From a virus: a DNA stretch of 39,151 nt. Position 1 is the first letter of the stretch; every line of letters starts with the position of its first letter. The notes below the pieces were generated by a model, which worked only from the letters and a program-made list of their open reading frames with translations, searched no databases and had not been told where the DNA came from. The stretch spans positions 1-39,151 of the IMG/VR virus record IMGVR_UViG_3300020465_000870. One strand, 5' to 3'. Position numbers and translations under genes: made by a program. Below are positions 21,826 through 28,593 of the stretch, piece after piece.

Positions 21826-22491
21826 ATGAATCTAAGTGACAACACCCTTGGTATCCTTAAAAACTTTGCGGGTATCAATAATTCAATTCTTGTTAAAAAA
21901 GGTAATCAACTTCGTACTATCTCTGTGGCAAAGAATATTCTTGCTGAAGCAGAGATACCAGAAGATTTTCCTCGTGATGTGGCCATCTATGATCTAAATC
22001 AATTCTTGAATGGACTAATTTTACATCAAGATCCTGATTTAGATTTTACTCAAGAATCTTATCTTACTATCCGTGAAGGTAAGAGAAAAGTTAAGTATTT
22101 CTATGCAGATCCACAGGTAATTATTGCACCACCTGAAAAAGAAATATCTTTGCCATCTCAAGATGCTTGTTTCCAACTTGATAGTAGTGCTCTGGATAAG
22201 TTGCTTAAGGCTGCTGCAGTTTATCAGTTACCTGATTTATCAGTTATAGGTGGTGATGGTGTTATTAAATTAGTTGTTCGCGATAAGAAGAATGATACAT
22301 CAAATGAATTTGCAGTTACTGTGGGTGAAACTGATAAGCAATTTACCTTTAATTTTAAGGTAGAAAATATCCGTATTATTCCCGGATCATATGATGTAGT
22401 AGTATCTTCTAAGTTGCTTTCTAAATTTAGTAATAGTAAGTTAAATCTTACATATTTCATTGCTCTTGAACCAGACTCTGCTTTTGAATGA
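21826..22491 (+). CDS. 45: Sliding clamp gp45
   Basis: This trimeric clamp gives processivity to DNA polymerase gp43 and, in T4, also activates gp55 late transcription. The start at 21826 gives MNLSDNTLGILKNFAGINNS, which aligns with the T4 start; an ATG at 21805 would add seven residues. The product has 221 residues against 228 in T4. Family landmarks are VAIYDLNQFLNGL, the central PPEKEISLPS and the C-terminal YFIALEPDSAFE. Its stop overlaps the next membrane-protein gene. RegA, encoded at 30754, is expected to repress its translation by analogy with T4. Confidence 0.93.
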   Translation: MNLSDNTLGILKNFAGINNSILVKKGNQLRTISVAKNILAEAEIPEDFPRDVAIYDLNQFLNGLILHQDPDLDFTQESYLTIREGKRKVKYFYADPQVIIAPPEKEISLPSQDACFQLDSSALDKLLKAAAVYQLPDLSVIGGDGVIKLVVRDKKNDTSNEFAVTVGETDKQFTFNFKVENIRIIPGSYDVVVSSKLLSKFSNSKLNLTYFIALEPDSAFE

Positions 22492-22709
22492 CTGCAATAA
22501 ATAGATGTCGATTAGTAGGAAGTATCCTACTTATTCTAGGATATTTTCTAGTTTTATATGTGGATGTAAAGTCTGGATGTACAGCTCGTTTATTTGGTAA
22601 TCTATTAGTATTACCATTTTCATTAAACTGTAAAGCATATGACATTTCTTTTGTTTCATCTTTCTTTGCAGTTATCGACATTTCTAAAATAATTCAATTA
22701 TCGACATGA
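22488..22709 (+). CDS. Small two-span membrane protein
   Basis: This 73-residue protein has a first membrane helix after INRCRLVGSILLILGYFLVLYV-like residues 5-25. A second hydrophobic segment lies near the C-terminus (FVSSFFAVIDISKII). The pattern of RxRxxG, a hydrophobic helix, then a Val/Asp-Val is familiar from cyanophage proteins placed beside gp45. Function unknown. It overlaps its neighbours by ATGA. Confidence 0.65.
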   Translation: MTAINRCRLVGSILLILGYFLVLYVDVKSGCTARLFGNLLVLPFSLNCKAYDISFVSSFFAVIDISKIIQLST

Positions 22710-22822
22710 ATAATCTAGGATTAGAAATTCTCTTTTGGACTATACTTACACTTTACGTTCTAACAAAATTTGGTGTCTTTAGTAAGAAACCAAAAAAATC
22801 ATACAAGAGGAAAAAGAAATGA
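22706..22822 (+). CDS. Single-span membrane microprotein with basic tail
   Basis: This 38-residue protein has a membrane helix (LEILFWTILTLYVLTKFGVF) and then a strongly basic tail (KKPKKSYKRKKK), so the C-terminus should stay in the cytoplasm. It overlaps both neighbours by 4 bases. Function unknown. Confidence 0.6.
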   Translation: MNNLGLEILFWTILTLYVLTKFGVFSKKPKKSYKRKKK

Positions 22823-23061
22823 TACCAACCAAAGATTATATGGTTGATGGATGGGACAGATCACCCCATCTAGCAGTGCATCCCTATAAACGTGGAAGTA
22901 AGCATAATAAAATTGGTATGTGGATTATGTGGCTTTTCTATGGTATAATTACTGTACAAATTGTTCATCTTCTTACAGTACTTCCTTGGATTTTTCCTGC
23001 ACTAATGGGTACTGGATTAGCATTAGCAGGATATGTTGTTATTAGGGTAAACTGGGAATGA
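22819..23061 (+). CDS. Small two-span membrane protein
   Basis: This 80-residue protein has a basic N-terminus followed by two membrane helices (about residues 33-53 and 55-76, IGMWIMWLFYGIITVQIVHL and then ALMGTGLALAGYVVI). It is part of a run of four overlapping small genes between the clamp gene and purS. No function recognised. Confidence 0.65.
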   Translation: MIPTKDYMVDGWDRSPHLAVHPYKRGSKHNKIGMWIMWLFYGIITVQIVHLLTVLPWIFPALMGTGLALAGYVVIRVNWE

Positions 23062-23237
23062 GACTAACAGAAGAAGTTATTAACAAGATTGCAGTCTTGA
23101 TGCAACACACCAAAATGAATGGTGAAGTTAATTGGAAAGATGGTGATGAGATTGATGTCTGCCTTGGTGGACATTTTGCTGGTGATAAGTTTATATCTAT
23201 CATCAACCGAACCCGTAGCAACACTACTAAAAAATGA
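23058..23237 (+). CDS. Small hypothetical protein
   Basis: This 59-residue soluble protein (MRLTEEVINKIAVLMQHTKM start) has a helix-strand pattern with a Gly-rich turn (CLGGHFAGDKF). It overlaps the previous gene and purS by ATGA, so it is likely a real gene of the operon. Function unknown. Confidence 0.6.
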   Translation: MRLTEEVINKIAVLMQHTKMNGEVNWKDGDEIDVCLGGHFAGDKFISIINRTRSNTTKK

Positions 23238-23557
23238 GATTTAAAGCATTAGTCTTTGTTAGATTAAGAGGATCTGTATCCGATGCTGCTGGTAATGCAG
23301 TGATGAATAATACTAAAAGAATTGCTCCTCTTCTTGAGCCACATTTATTAAGGATAGGTAAGTGTATTGACTTCTGGTTTGATGCAGAGACTGAAGAGAT
23401 AGCAAGAGAACAAATGGATCTTTTATCTGATAGAATGCTTGCCAATACTGTGATAGAAGATTGGGAGTATACTTTAGAAGAGACTGAAGAAACTGGAATA
23501 GGAAATATATCAAATGACAATGCTGGTACTTCAAAGCATCATATATTTGAAAAATGA
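23234..23557 (+). CDS. purS: FGAM synthase subunit PurS
   Basis: PurS is the small subunit that joins PurL and PurQ to convert FGAR to FGAM, the substrate of PurM. The first 83 residues match the family. They include the FKALVFVRLRGSVSDAAGNAV strand-turn, LRIGKCIDFWF and the helix-strand DRMLANTVIEDWEYTLEE (compare LLANPVIEDYEI in hosts). The last 24 residues are an extra polar tail. PurL and PurQ are not in this window, so the phage subunit may work with host partners. It is linked by overlaps with the genes on both sides. Confidence 0.9.
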   Translation: MRFKALVFVRLRGSVSDAAGNAVMNNTKRIAPLLEPHLLRIGKCIDFWFDAETEEIAREQMDLLSDRMLANTVIEDWEYTLEETEETGIGNISNDNAGTSKHHIFEK

Positions 23558-23874
23558 TTGAAAAACATTCATACACTAATCCATCAGAAGAACAAAATCT
23601 AGCACATGTAGAGGCTGGTAGTGATGATGATGGTTTTGGATTTGCTGGTGCAGAAACTATTATTGATGAGAATGGGTGGAGACAGAGAGCACCAATACCA
23701 GCATCAGAAACAGTAAGACTAGCACTTGAGAACTGTGAACAGTTGTGTGGTCTGAACAAATTACAGATACAAGAATTATTGAAAGGTGAATTTTCCTCTT
23801 ATGAATGTTTTGAGTCAGATGGTGGACAATATAGGAAAGTTGTGATAAAGTATGATGTAAAGGATAAAACTTGA
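23554..23874 (+). CDS. Conserved hypothetical protein
   Basis: This 106-residue acidic protein has an Asp/Gly-rich N-terminal half (GSDDDGFGFAGAETIIDENG) and a helical C-terminal half (SETVRLALENCEQLCGLNKL). Two Cys sit in that half. It overlaps purS by ATGA and the next gene by a TTGA. No function recognised. Confidence 0.6.
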   Translation: MIEKHSYTNPSEEQNLAHVEAGSDDDGFGFAGAETIIDENGWRQRAPIPASETVRLALENCEQLCGLNKLQIQELLKGEFSSYECFESDGGQYRKVVIKYDVKDKT

Positions 23875-24074
23875 GACAACTATGGAAAATTTGGAAGTAT
23901 GCCCTTGGCTCCTTCCAAGACAAAACAACTAAAGATTATGATAATATAATCTGTGTTGTTCGATCTTTTATCTTTCTCCAACTCGTTATTACTAATTGCT
24001 TTATCATTGCAGGTAATATTCGACATTGGAATGATCACCATACCCCACCACATTATGAACGTATTCGTAACTGA
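23871..24074 (+). CDS. Single-span membrane protein with TTG start
   Basis: This 67-residue protein starts at TTG overlapping the previous stop. It has the motif LWKIWKYALGSFQDKTTKDY, followed by a membrane helix (residues about 30-50). The W-KYALGSF-D-TK-YDN pattern recurs in cyanophage membrane proteins, which supports the unusual start. It overlaps the next gene by 20 bases. Confidence 0.65.
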   Translation: MRQLWKIWKYALGSFQDKTTKDYDNIICVVRSFIFLQLVITNCFIIAGNIRHWNDHHTPPHYERIRN

Positions 24075-24579
24075 TCCATCACCTTATGTGTCAGCGCAAT
24101 GTTTACCAGATAAACATGTCGTTAAGATGCCCCTAGAAACATGTCAAATGCTTTCTATTGTTTGCTCTAAGAAATGGGGTCATGATTATGGTGAATTGCA
24201 TAAGAAAGATGGCACAGCATATTTTACAGAGAAAGGTGCATTTCGTAATCACCCTTGCACAATATGGGCAAATGAAACTCTTATCAATACATGGTGGTTA
24301 GTTACTCATGGCATAGCTCTATGTCAAGAATACACACATAGATATGGTAAAGTTCATAGTTGTGAGAAAACTATATTTGAGGCAGCAAGTTTACTTCCTA
24401 CTAAAAAACCAACTACACCAGAAATATTTGCTAGAGCAATGCCAGAGGAATGGAAATATGATAATACTATAGATACATTCACGGCATATAAAAGATACAT
24501 TGCATCTAAACCTTGGGTAAAAGACAACTATCTTCGTAAACCTGATCGTAAACCAATATGGATAGAGAGTAATGAATGA
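24055..24579 (+). CDS. Conserved phage protein (DNA glycosylase-like candidate)
   Basis: The ATG at 24055 gives 174 residues starting MNVFVTDPSPYVSAQCLPDK. A longer frame to 23953 would add a hydrophobic stretch that belongs to the overlapping membrane gene. Conserved pieces are DKHVVKMPLETCQMLS, FRNHPCTIWANETLINTWWL and CQEYTHRYGKVHSCE. This family is widespread in cyanophages and other marine phages. The Lys-x-x-x-Glu helix has a loose likeness to pyrimidine-dimer glycosylases, but that is a weak guess. Confidence 0.7.
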   Translation: MNVFVTDPSPYVSAQCLPDKHVVKMPLETCQMLSIVCSKKWGHDYGELHKKDGTAYFTEKGAFRNHPCTIWANETLINTWWLVTHGIALCQEYTHRYGKVHSCEKTIFEAASLLPTKKPTTPEIFARAMPEEWKYDNTIDTFTAYKRYIASKPWVKDNYLRKPDRKPIWIESNE

Positions 24580-24736
24580 CGAACATGTAAATGATCTTTA
24601 TGAAGATATGTCGAGACTTAATTCACTTTATGAAGAATTAATGTGGGATCATGAAGATGTACTTGAATTTATTCCAGATTATGATAATAATAGAATTATC
24701 ATACAAAATAAAACCATGATGAAAAACAAGGATTGA
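24572..24736 (+). CDS. Small acidic hypothetical protein
   Basis: This 54-residue acidic helical protein (MNDEHVNDLYEDMSRLNSLY, with later EELMWDHEDVLEFIPDYD) has coiled-coil potential. It starts 8 bases inside the previous gene and ends 2 bases before the gp44 start. Function unknown. Confidence 0.55.
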   Translation: MNDEHVNDLYEDMSRLNSLYEELMWDHEDVLEFIPDYDNNRIIIQNKTMMKNKD

Positions 24737-24738
24737 TT

Positions 24739-25680
24739 ATGAGTGACTTTATATGGGTTGAAAAATACAGACCCAAAACAATTGAAGAATGTATTCTCCC
24801 TGATGGTATCAAAAAAACTTTTAGGGATTTTCTATCAGGTGGTGAGATCCCAAATATGTTGTTATCAGGCCCACCGGGAATTGGTAAGACAACAGTTGCA
24901 AAAGCATTATGTAATGAATTAGGAGCAGATTTTTATGTCATTAATGGATCGGATGAAGGACGCTTTCTCGACACTGTTCGGAACAACGCAAAGAACTTCG
25001 CATCTACAGTCTCTCTTACGAGCGAGTCGAAGCATAAAGTCATCATCATCGACGAAGCAGACAATACCACTTCCGACGTACAACTCCTTCTTAGAGCGAG
25101 TATTGAGGAGTTCTCCAGAAACTGCAGATTTATCTTTACCTGCAATTACAAGAATAAAATCATCGAGCCTCTCCATAGTAGGTGCGCTGTTATTGACTTC
25201 AATGTTAATAAAAAAGACAAACCCACAATCGCAGCAGGATTCTTCCAACGAATAATTGATATTTTAGATGAGGAAAGGATTGAGTATGATAAAAAAGTTA
25301 TAATAGAATTAATCAATAAACATTTTCCTGATTGGAGAAGAGTATTAAATGAATGTCAGAGATACTCTGTTGGAGGTAAAATAGATTCTGGTATCTTAGC
25401 TTCTTTTTCTGATGTCTCTGTAAATGAACTTATTAAAAATCTTAAAGAAAAAAACTTTTCTGAAGTACGTAAGTGGGTCAACACTAATCTGGATAATGAT
25501 ACTACTTTACTCTTTCGTCGTATTTACGATAATTTATATGAATCCTTGGTCGCTAGTTCTATTCCTGCTGCCGTCCTTGTTCTTGCTAAATATCAGTACC
25601 AAGTGGCATTTGTAGCAGATCAGGAGATCAATATGCTAGCCTGTTTAACGGAAATCATGGTGGAGTGTGAATTCAAATGA
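24739..25680 (+). CDS. 44: Clamp loader large subunit gp44
   Basis: This AAA+ ATPase of the RFC type forms, with gp62, the loader that opens the gp45 clamp at primer ends. The ATG at 24739 gives MSDFIWVEKYRPKTIEEC, as in T4. Walker A is GPPGIGKT (44-51), Walker B IIIDEAD (102-108) and the SRC motif is at 147-149 (HSRCA). It has 313 residues against 319 in T4. Codons from about 24955 to 25210, around Walker B and the SRC motif, are clearly richer in C-ending and GC-rich choices than both ends of the gene. This suggests past recombination or a local constraint. Confidence 0.95.
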   Translation: MSDFIWVEKYRPKTIEECILPDGIKKTFRDFLSGGEIPNMLLSGPPGIGKTTVAKALCNELGADFYVINGSDEGRFLDTVRNNAKNFASTVSLTSESKHKVIIIDEADNTTSDVQLLLRASIEEFSRNCRFIFTCNYKNKIIEPLHSRCAVIDFNVNKKDKPTIAAGFFQRIIDILDEERIEYDKKVIIELINKHFPDWRRVLNECQRYSVGGKIDSGILASFSDVSVNELIKNLKEKNFSEVRKWVNTNLDNDTTLLFRRIYDNLYESLVASSIPAAVLVLAKYQYQVAFVADQEINMLACLTEIMVECEFK

Positions 25681-25829
25681 GAACACAAAATAAGGAAAAT
25701 TATTACTACTTCTTTTGGGTAGTTGCAATGGTTGCATTTATAGTTCCTCAAGTGGTAACTGCATTTGCATATCATAGATTGGCAGAGTATTTAACACAAC
25801 CAATTAAAGTTGAAGTTATTGAGGAATGA
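25677..25829 (+). CDS. Single-span membrane microprotein
   Basis: This 50-residue protein has a polar N-terminus, one membrane helix (YYFFWVVAMVAFIVPQVVTA) and a soluble C-terminal tail (HRLAEYLTQPIKVEVIEE). It overlaps gp44 and the next gene by ATGA. A third protein of similar layout is at 26653. Function unknown. Confidence 0.6.
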   Translation: MRTQNKENYYYFFWVVAMVAFIVPQVVTAFAYHRLAEYLTQPIKVEVIEE

Positions 25830-25954
25830 AAAGGAAAAGGAAAACGAAACCTTTTCAACTTAACTGTTTCGGTTTTTTCGGAATTGTGCTATTATTAAGT
25901 GGTACTGGTTCCGTTATTTTTGTTTATTATGCTATTATGGAGATGATTAAATGA
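25826..25954 (+). CDS. Single-span membrane microprotein
   Basis: This 42-residue protein has a basic N-terminus (MKRKRKTKPF) followed by a membrane helix (CFGFFGIVLLLSGTGSVIFV). This orientation would place the C-terminus across the membrane. It overlaps both the gene before and pyrE by 4 bases. Function unknown. Confidence 0.55.
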   Translation: MKRKRKTKPFQLNCFGFFGIVLLLSGTGSVIFVYYAIMEMIK

Positions 25955-26508
25955 AAGACGAGTTACTCACAATGTTGAAAGATAGTGCCTATAAAAAAGG
26001 TGATTTCACATTATCTTCTGGAAAACAGAGTGAGCATTATATAAATTGCAAACCTGTCACATTATCAGGTAGAGGTTTAGCAATTACTAGTGCCATGCTT
26101 GTTGAGTGTGTAGAGGATGATTCTGTCGCAGTTGCTGGATTAACTCTTGGTGCTGATCCATTAGTATCGGGTGTTGCACTTGTATCTGCTTTAAACAAGG
26201 GATCACTTTCTGGGTTGATAGTTCGTAAAGAACCAAAAGGCCATGGAACTCAAGCATGGATAGAAGGCCCATTACCTGAAAAGGGATCTAAAATTACAGT
26301 CTTAGAAGATGTAGTTACCACAGGTTCATCTGCAATAAAAGCAGTAGAAAAACTTAGAGATGCTGGTTATGTTGTGAATCGTATTGTCAGTATCATTGAT
26401 AGGCAAGAAGATTGTGATTCCTGTGGAATGGGTGAAGCTGATACTGCTTTTAAGGAGGCAGGTCTTGAATTTTATAGTCTCTTTAATTTGGAGGAAATTA
26501 CTAAATGA
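25951..26508 (+). CDS. pyrE: Orotate phosphoribosyltransferase PyrE
   Basis: This 185-residue type I phosphoribosyltransferase makes OMP from orotate and PRPP in pyrimidine synthesis. Visible signatures are FTLSSGKQSEHYINCK (substrate region), GLTLGADPLVSG, RKEPKGHG (flexible loop) and the PRPP motif ITVLEDVVTTGSSA. A GGAG site precedes the start. The length is close to host PyrE. Together with the purine genes and apt it broadens nucleotide supply during infection. Confidence 0.95.
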   Translation: MKDELLTMLKDSAYKKGDFTLSSGKQSEHYINCKPVTLSGRGLAITSAMLVECVEDDSVAVAGLTLGADPLVSGVALVSALNKGSLSGLIVRKEPKGHGTQAWIEGPLPEKGSKITVLEDVVTTGSSAIKAVEKLRDAGYVVNRIVSIIDRQEDCDSCGMGEADTAFKEAGLEFYSLFNLEEITK

Positions 26509-26696
26509 ATTGCTGGCACTGTCAGACAGAACTTATCTGGGGAAGTGATTCAGACCTAGATGAAGAACTATTTCCTGAGTTTAGCTTTGTGACTAATTTG
26601 TCATGCCCTAAATGTGAATCATTTGTAGAAGTATTTTATCCAAGAAATGAAAATGTCAACGAACACCGAAAAATTAAGAAACCAAGTGAAATCTAG
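26505..26696 (+). CDS. Small zinc-ribbon protein
   Basis: This 63-residue protein has two Cys pairs, CWHC (residues 3-6) and CPKC (34-37), separated by an acidic loop. That is a zinc-ribbon layout. The MNCWHCQTELIWG start and SFVTNLSCPKCESF are familiar from cyanophage proteins. It may bind nucleic acid or RNA polymerase, but no partner is known. It overlaps pyrE by ATGA. Confidence 0.75.
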   Translation: MNCWHCQTELIWGSDSDLDEELFPEFSFVTNLSCPKCESFVEVFYPRNENVNEHRKIKKPSEI

Positions 26697-26853
26697 ATTT
26701 TATTATCTCTTTTGGGGTATTGCAACAGCATCTGTTGTATTTGGTCAAATATATGTTGGTGCAGGATACAGAGCGTATGCTAATGCACTTTTAAGAATAT
26801 TTGATACTATACAGGTAGAGGTAAACCCTAACACTTTTGAGAGGTTCTATTAA
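26653..26853 (+). CDS. Single-span membrane protein
   Basis: The ATG at 26653 gives 66 residues (MSTNTEKLRNQVKSRFYYLF); an ATG two codons earlier is also possible. One membrane helix (YLFWGIATASVVFGQIYVGA) is followed by a soluble tail. The SRFYY-FWG-A-x-V-GQIYVG pattern recurs in cyanophages. It overlaps the zinc-ribbon gene by 44 bases and touches the next gene at TAATG. Confidence 0.7.
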   Translation: MSTNTEKLRNQVKSRFYYLFWGIATASVVFGQIYVGAGYRAYANALLRIFDTIQVEVNPNTFERFY

Positions 26854-27161
26854 TGATTTTTTTATCAAAACCATCGGTATATACATTACCGGGAACATGG
26901 GAAAAACAAGATGATGTTCTTATCCCACATTTACATTTAACACCTGATCAGGGATTCATCCTTTTCATAGTGTTGTTTTTATTTACTTTAGTTGGAATTG
27001 CTCTTTACAATGCTTTTGGGCCCGGAAGTAAAAATCTTAAAGATCAGATTGACGAGCATGCTAAGCTGCATGAGTTGGGTATTGCTCATGGGCATGAAGG
27101 TAGAAGAGCAGTTATGAAATCTGTAAACAAAGATTATCCGAAGCATTCACATGACGATTAA
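26853..27161 (+). CDS. PsbN-like membrane protein with extra C-terminal tail
   Basis: This 102-residue protein has a membrane helix (about 36-53, FILFIVLFLFTLVGIALY) followed by NAFGPGSKNLKDQIDEHAKL. That resembles the end of host PsbN, where the helix is followed by TSFGPPSKELSDPFEEHED. PsbN is needed for photosystem II assembly and repair and is not part of the mature complex. The phage protein differs by about 30 extra N-terminal residues and a His/Lys-rich tail of about 30 residues. The relationship is visible in the motif but needs profile support. Confidence 0.65.
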   Translation: MIFLSKPSVYTLPGTWEKQDDVLIPHLHLTPDQGFILFIVLFLFTLVGIALYNAFGPGSKNLKDQIDEHAKLHELGIAHGHEGRRAVMKSVNKDYPKHSHDD

Positions 27162-28284
27162 TATCATTTCTAAAAATGATACTCTTTGGGCAGCAGATAA
27201 ATTTATTCAATATTTCTCTCACATGGGGAATATTGAAGATTATTTGCGTTTCGTAAAGAAAGAAACAATTAAAAGTTTTAGTTCTCTTACACCATTAGAG
27301 GATGAGTTTCTTAATGAAGATATTCATCCAAATGATATGGAGTTTGATATTCGTTTTGTAGGTGATAGATTTCAAAATGGTCTACCACAAGATCATTATA
27401 AAACTATGTTAGGTGTTGTATCATCTCATAATAATGAATCAAATATTCCGGGTAGAGAATTACGTTGGATGGTATATGAAAAGAATACACAAAAGTTAAT
27501 TGGTTTTATACGTTTTGGTTCACCCACTATCAACTCAAAACCAAGAAATGTATGGTTAGGTAAACCAGCCAATTTATCCATATTAAATCGTCATACTTGT
27601 ATGGGATTTGTTATTGTTCCATCTCAACCATTTGGATACAATTATCTTGGTGGTAAATTATTGGCATTACTTTGTTGTTCACATTTTGCAAGGGAAACTA
27701 TATCTAAAGTATTTGATAAAGAGATTGCATTATTTGAAACAACTTCTTTATATGGATCTACTACAGCAGCATCACAATATGATGGTCTTAAACCTTTTAT
27801 GAGATACAAAGGTTTAACTGAAAGTAAGTTCACACCATTGTTACATGACAATGCATTTCATAAACTTCATAACAAGTTTAAAGAATTAAATAATAATACA
27901 CCTCTTACTGATAATAAAGCATCTTCAAAGAAGTTGAAGAGACAAACTAAGATGATATCTATAATTAAAAATTCAATGAAAGAATATGGAATGCAAACTG
28001 AATTGGAACAGTTTACTGATGCGATTAACATGGCATTGAATCTTACACAGAAGAAAAGATTTTATATTTCTGATTATGGATATGGTAATGTTCGTGAAGT
28101 TATAGCTGGTGAGCAAGATAAACTAGTTCGTGGTCAGAACTGGGATAAATTTTATCTTGAAAATATCATCTCATGGTGGAAGAAGAAAGCAAGTAAGAGA
28201 TATGAAAAGTTAAAGAAGGAGGAACGCTTTAGAGATAAAGTTGAACTATGGACACAGGAGGATGATATACAAATCATTAGATAA
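27151..28284 (+). CDS. DUF4338 (DruA-like) family protein
   Basis: This 377-residue protein has the layout of DUF4338. GRELRWMVYEKNTQKLIGFI is followed by FGSP, then NRHTCMGFVIVP (compare nnsRFLilP), YNYLGGKLLALLCCSHFARE, IALFETTSLYGSTTAASQYD, and a Lys-rich C-terminal third with helices. DUF4338 includes DruA of the Druantia anti-phage system, but its biochemical role is not firmly known. Here it lies in a phage core region without the other Druantia genes. A counter-defence, regulatory or nucleic-acid role is therefore more likely than defence. It overlaps the psbN-like gene by 11 bases. Confidence 0.7.
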   Translation: MTINIISKNDTLWAADKFIQYFSHMGNIEDYLRFVKKETIKSFSSLTPLEDEFLNEDIHPNDMEFDIRFVGDRFQNGLPQDHYKTMLGVVSSHNNESNIPGRELRWMVYEKNTQKLIGFIRFGSPTINSKPRNVWLGKPANLSILNRHTCMGFVIVPSQPFGYNYLGGKLLALLCCSHFARETISKVFDKEIALFETTSLYGSTTAASQYDGLKPFMRYKGLTESKFTPLLHDNAFHKLHNKFKELNNNTPLTDNKASSKKLKRQTKMISIIKNSMKEYGMQTELEQFTDAINMALNLTQKKRFYISDYGYGNVREVIAGEQDKLVRGQNWDKFYLENIISWWKKKASKRYEKLKKEERFRDKVELWTQEDDIQIIR

Positions 28285-28290
28285 TAAATA
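28283..28290 (+). promoter_or_regulatory. Late promoter box AATAAATA
   Basis: AATAAATA fits NATAAATA and overlaps the stop of the DUF4338 gene. It lies 16 bases before the ATG at 28307. Together with a second copy at 28568 it marks 28307-29085 as a small late unit inside an otherwise early/middle region. Confidence 0.55.
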
Positions 28291-28306
28291 AAAAAACTGA
28301 ATTATT

Positions 28307-28576
28307 ATGGATAAGATAGATACTCAAGGAATGAGTGGGCCTGCGGATCCTAACTTCAAAGGAGAACTAAAAGCACAACCACATAAACCTATGATGATAT
28401 ATCCTCGTAGGTTACATACACCTGAAATGGTTAAGGAACTAAAAATTTTATTTAATGAAGTTTTGGATGAGAGAGAAGGTAAAATGAACTATACTTCTTA
28501 CTTTGATGAATCTAAATTTGCACATCGTATTAATGAACCAGAACCAAAATATGAGAACAAATTAAATAATAAATAA
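28307..28576 (+). CDS. Hypothetical protein in a late unit
   Basis: This 89-residue protein has a Pro/Lys-rich N-terminal half (MSGPADPNFKGELKAQPHKP) and a helical centre (PEMVKELKILFNEVLDEREG). The tail is charged. Function unknown. It stands between two late promoter boxes and may be a virion or assembly protein. Confidence 0.6.
   Translation: MDKIDTQGMSGPADPNFKGELKAQPHKPMMIYPRRLHTPEMVKELKILFNEVLDEREGKMNYTSYFDESKFAHRINEPEPKYENKLNNK
28568..28575 (+). promoter_or_regulatory. Late promoter box AATAAATA before the candidate internal protein
   Basis: AATAAATA lies 18 bases before the start at 28594 and overlaps the stop of the gene before. Placement matches a T4-type late promoter driving the lysine-rich capsid-targeting-like protein. 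Confidence 0.6.
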
Positions 28577-28593
28577 TTAAAAATTGGTAAGAG

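Noticed and set aside
23313-23759. Minus-strand open frame of 148 residues
   Set aside because: It is antisense to purS and its neighbour, rich in Ser/Leu as expected for a mirror frame, and lacks a promoter.
23953-24054. Upstream extension of the gene at 24055
   Set aside because: The added hydrophobic residues come from the DNA of the overlapping membrane gene, and homologue-like sequence begins at MNVFVTDP.
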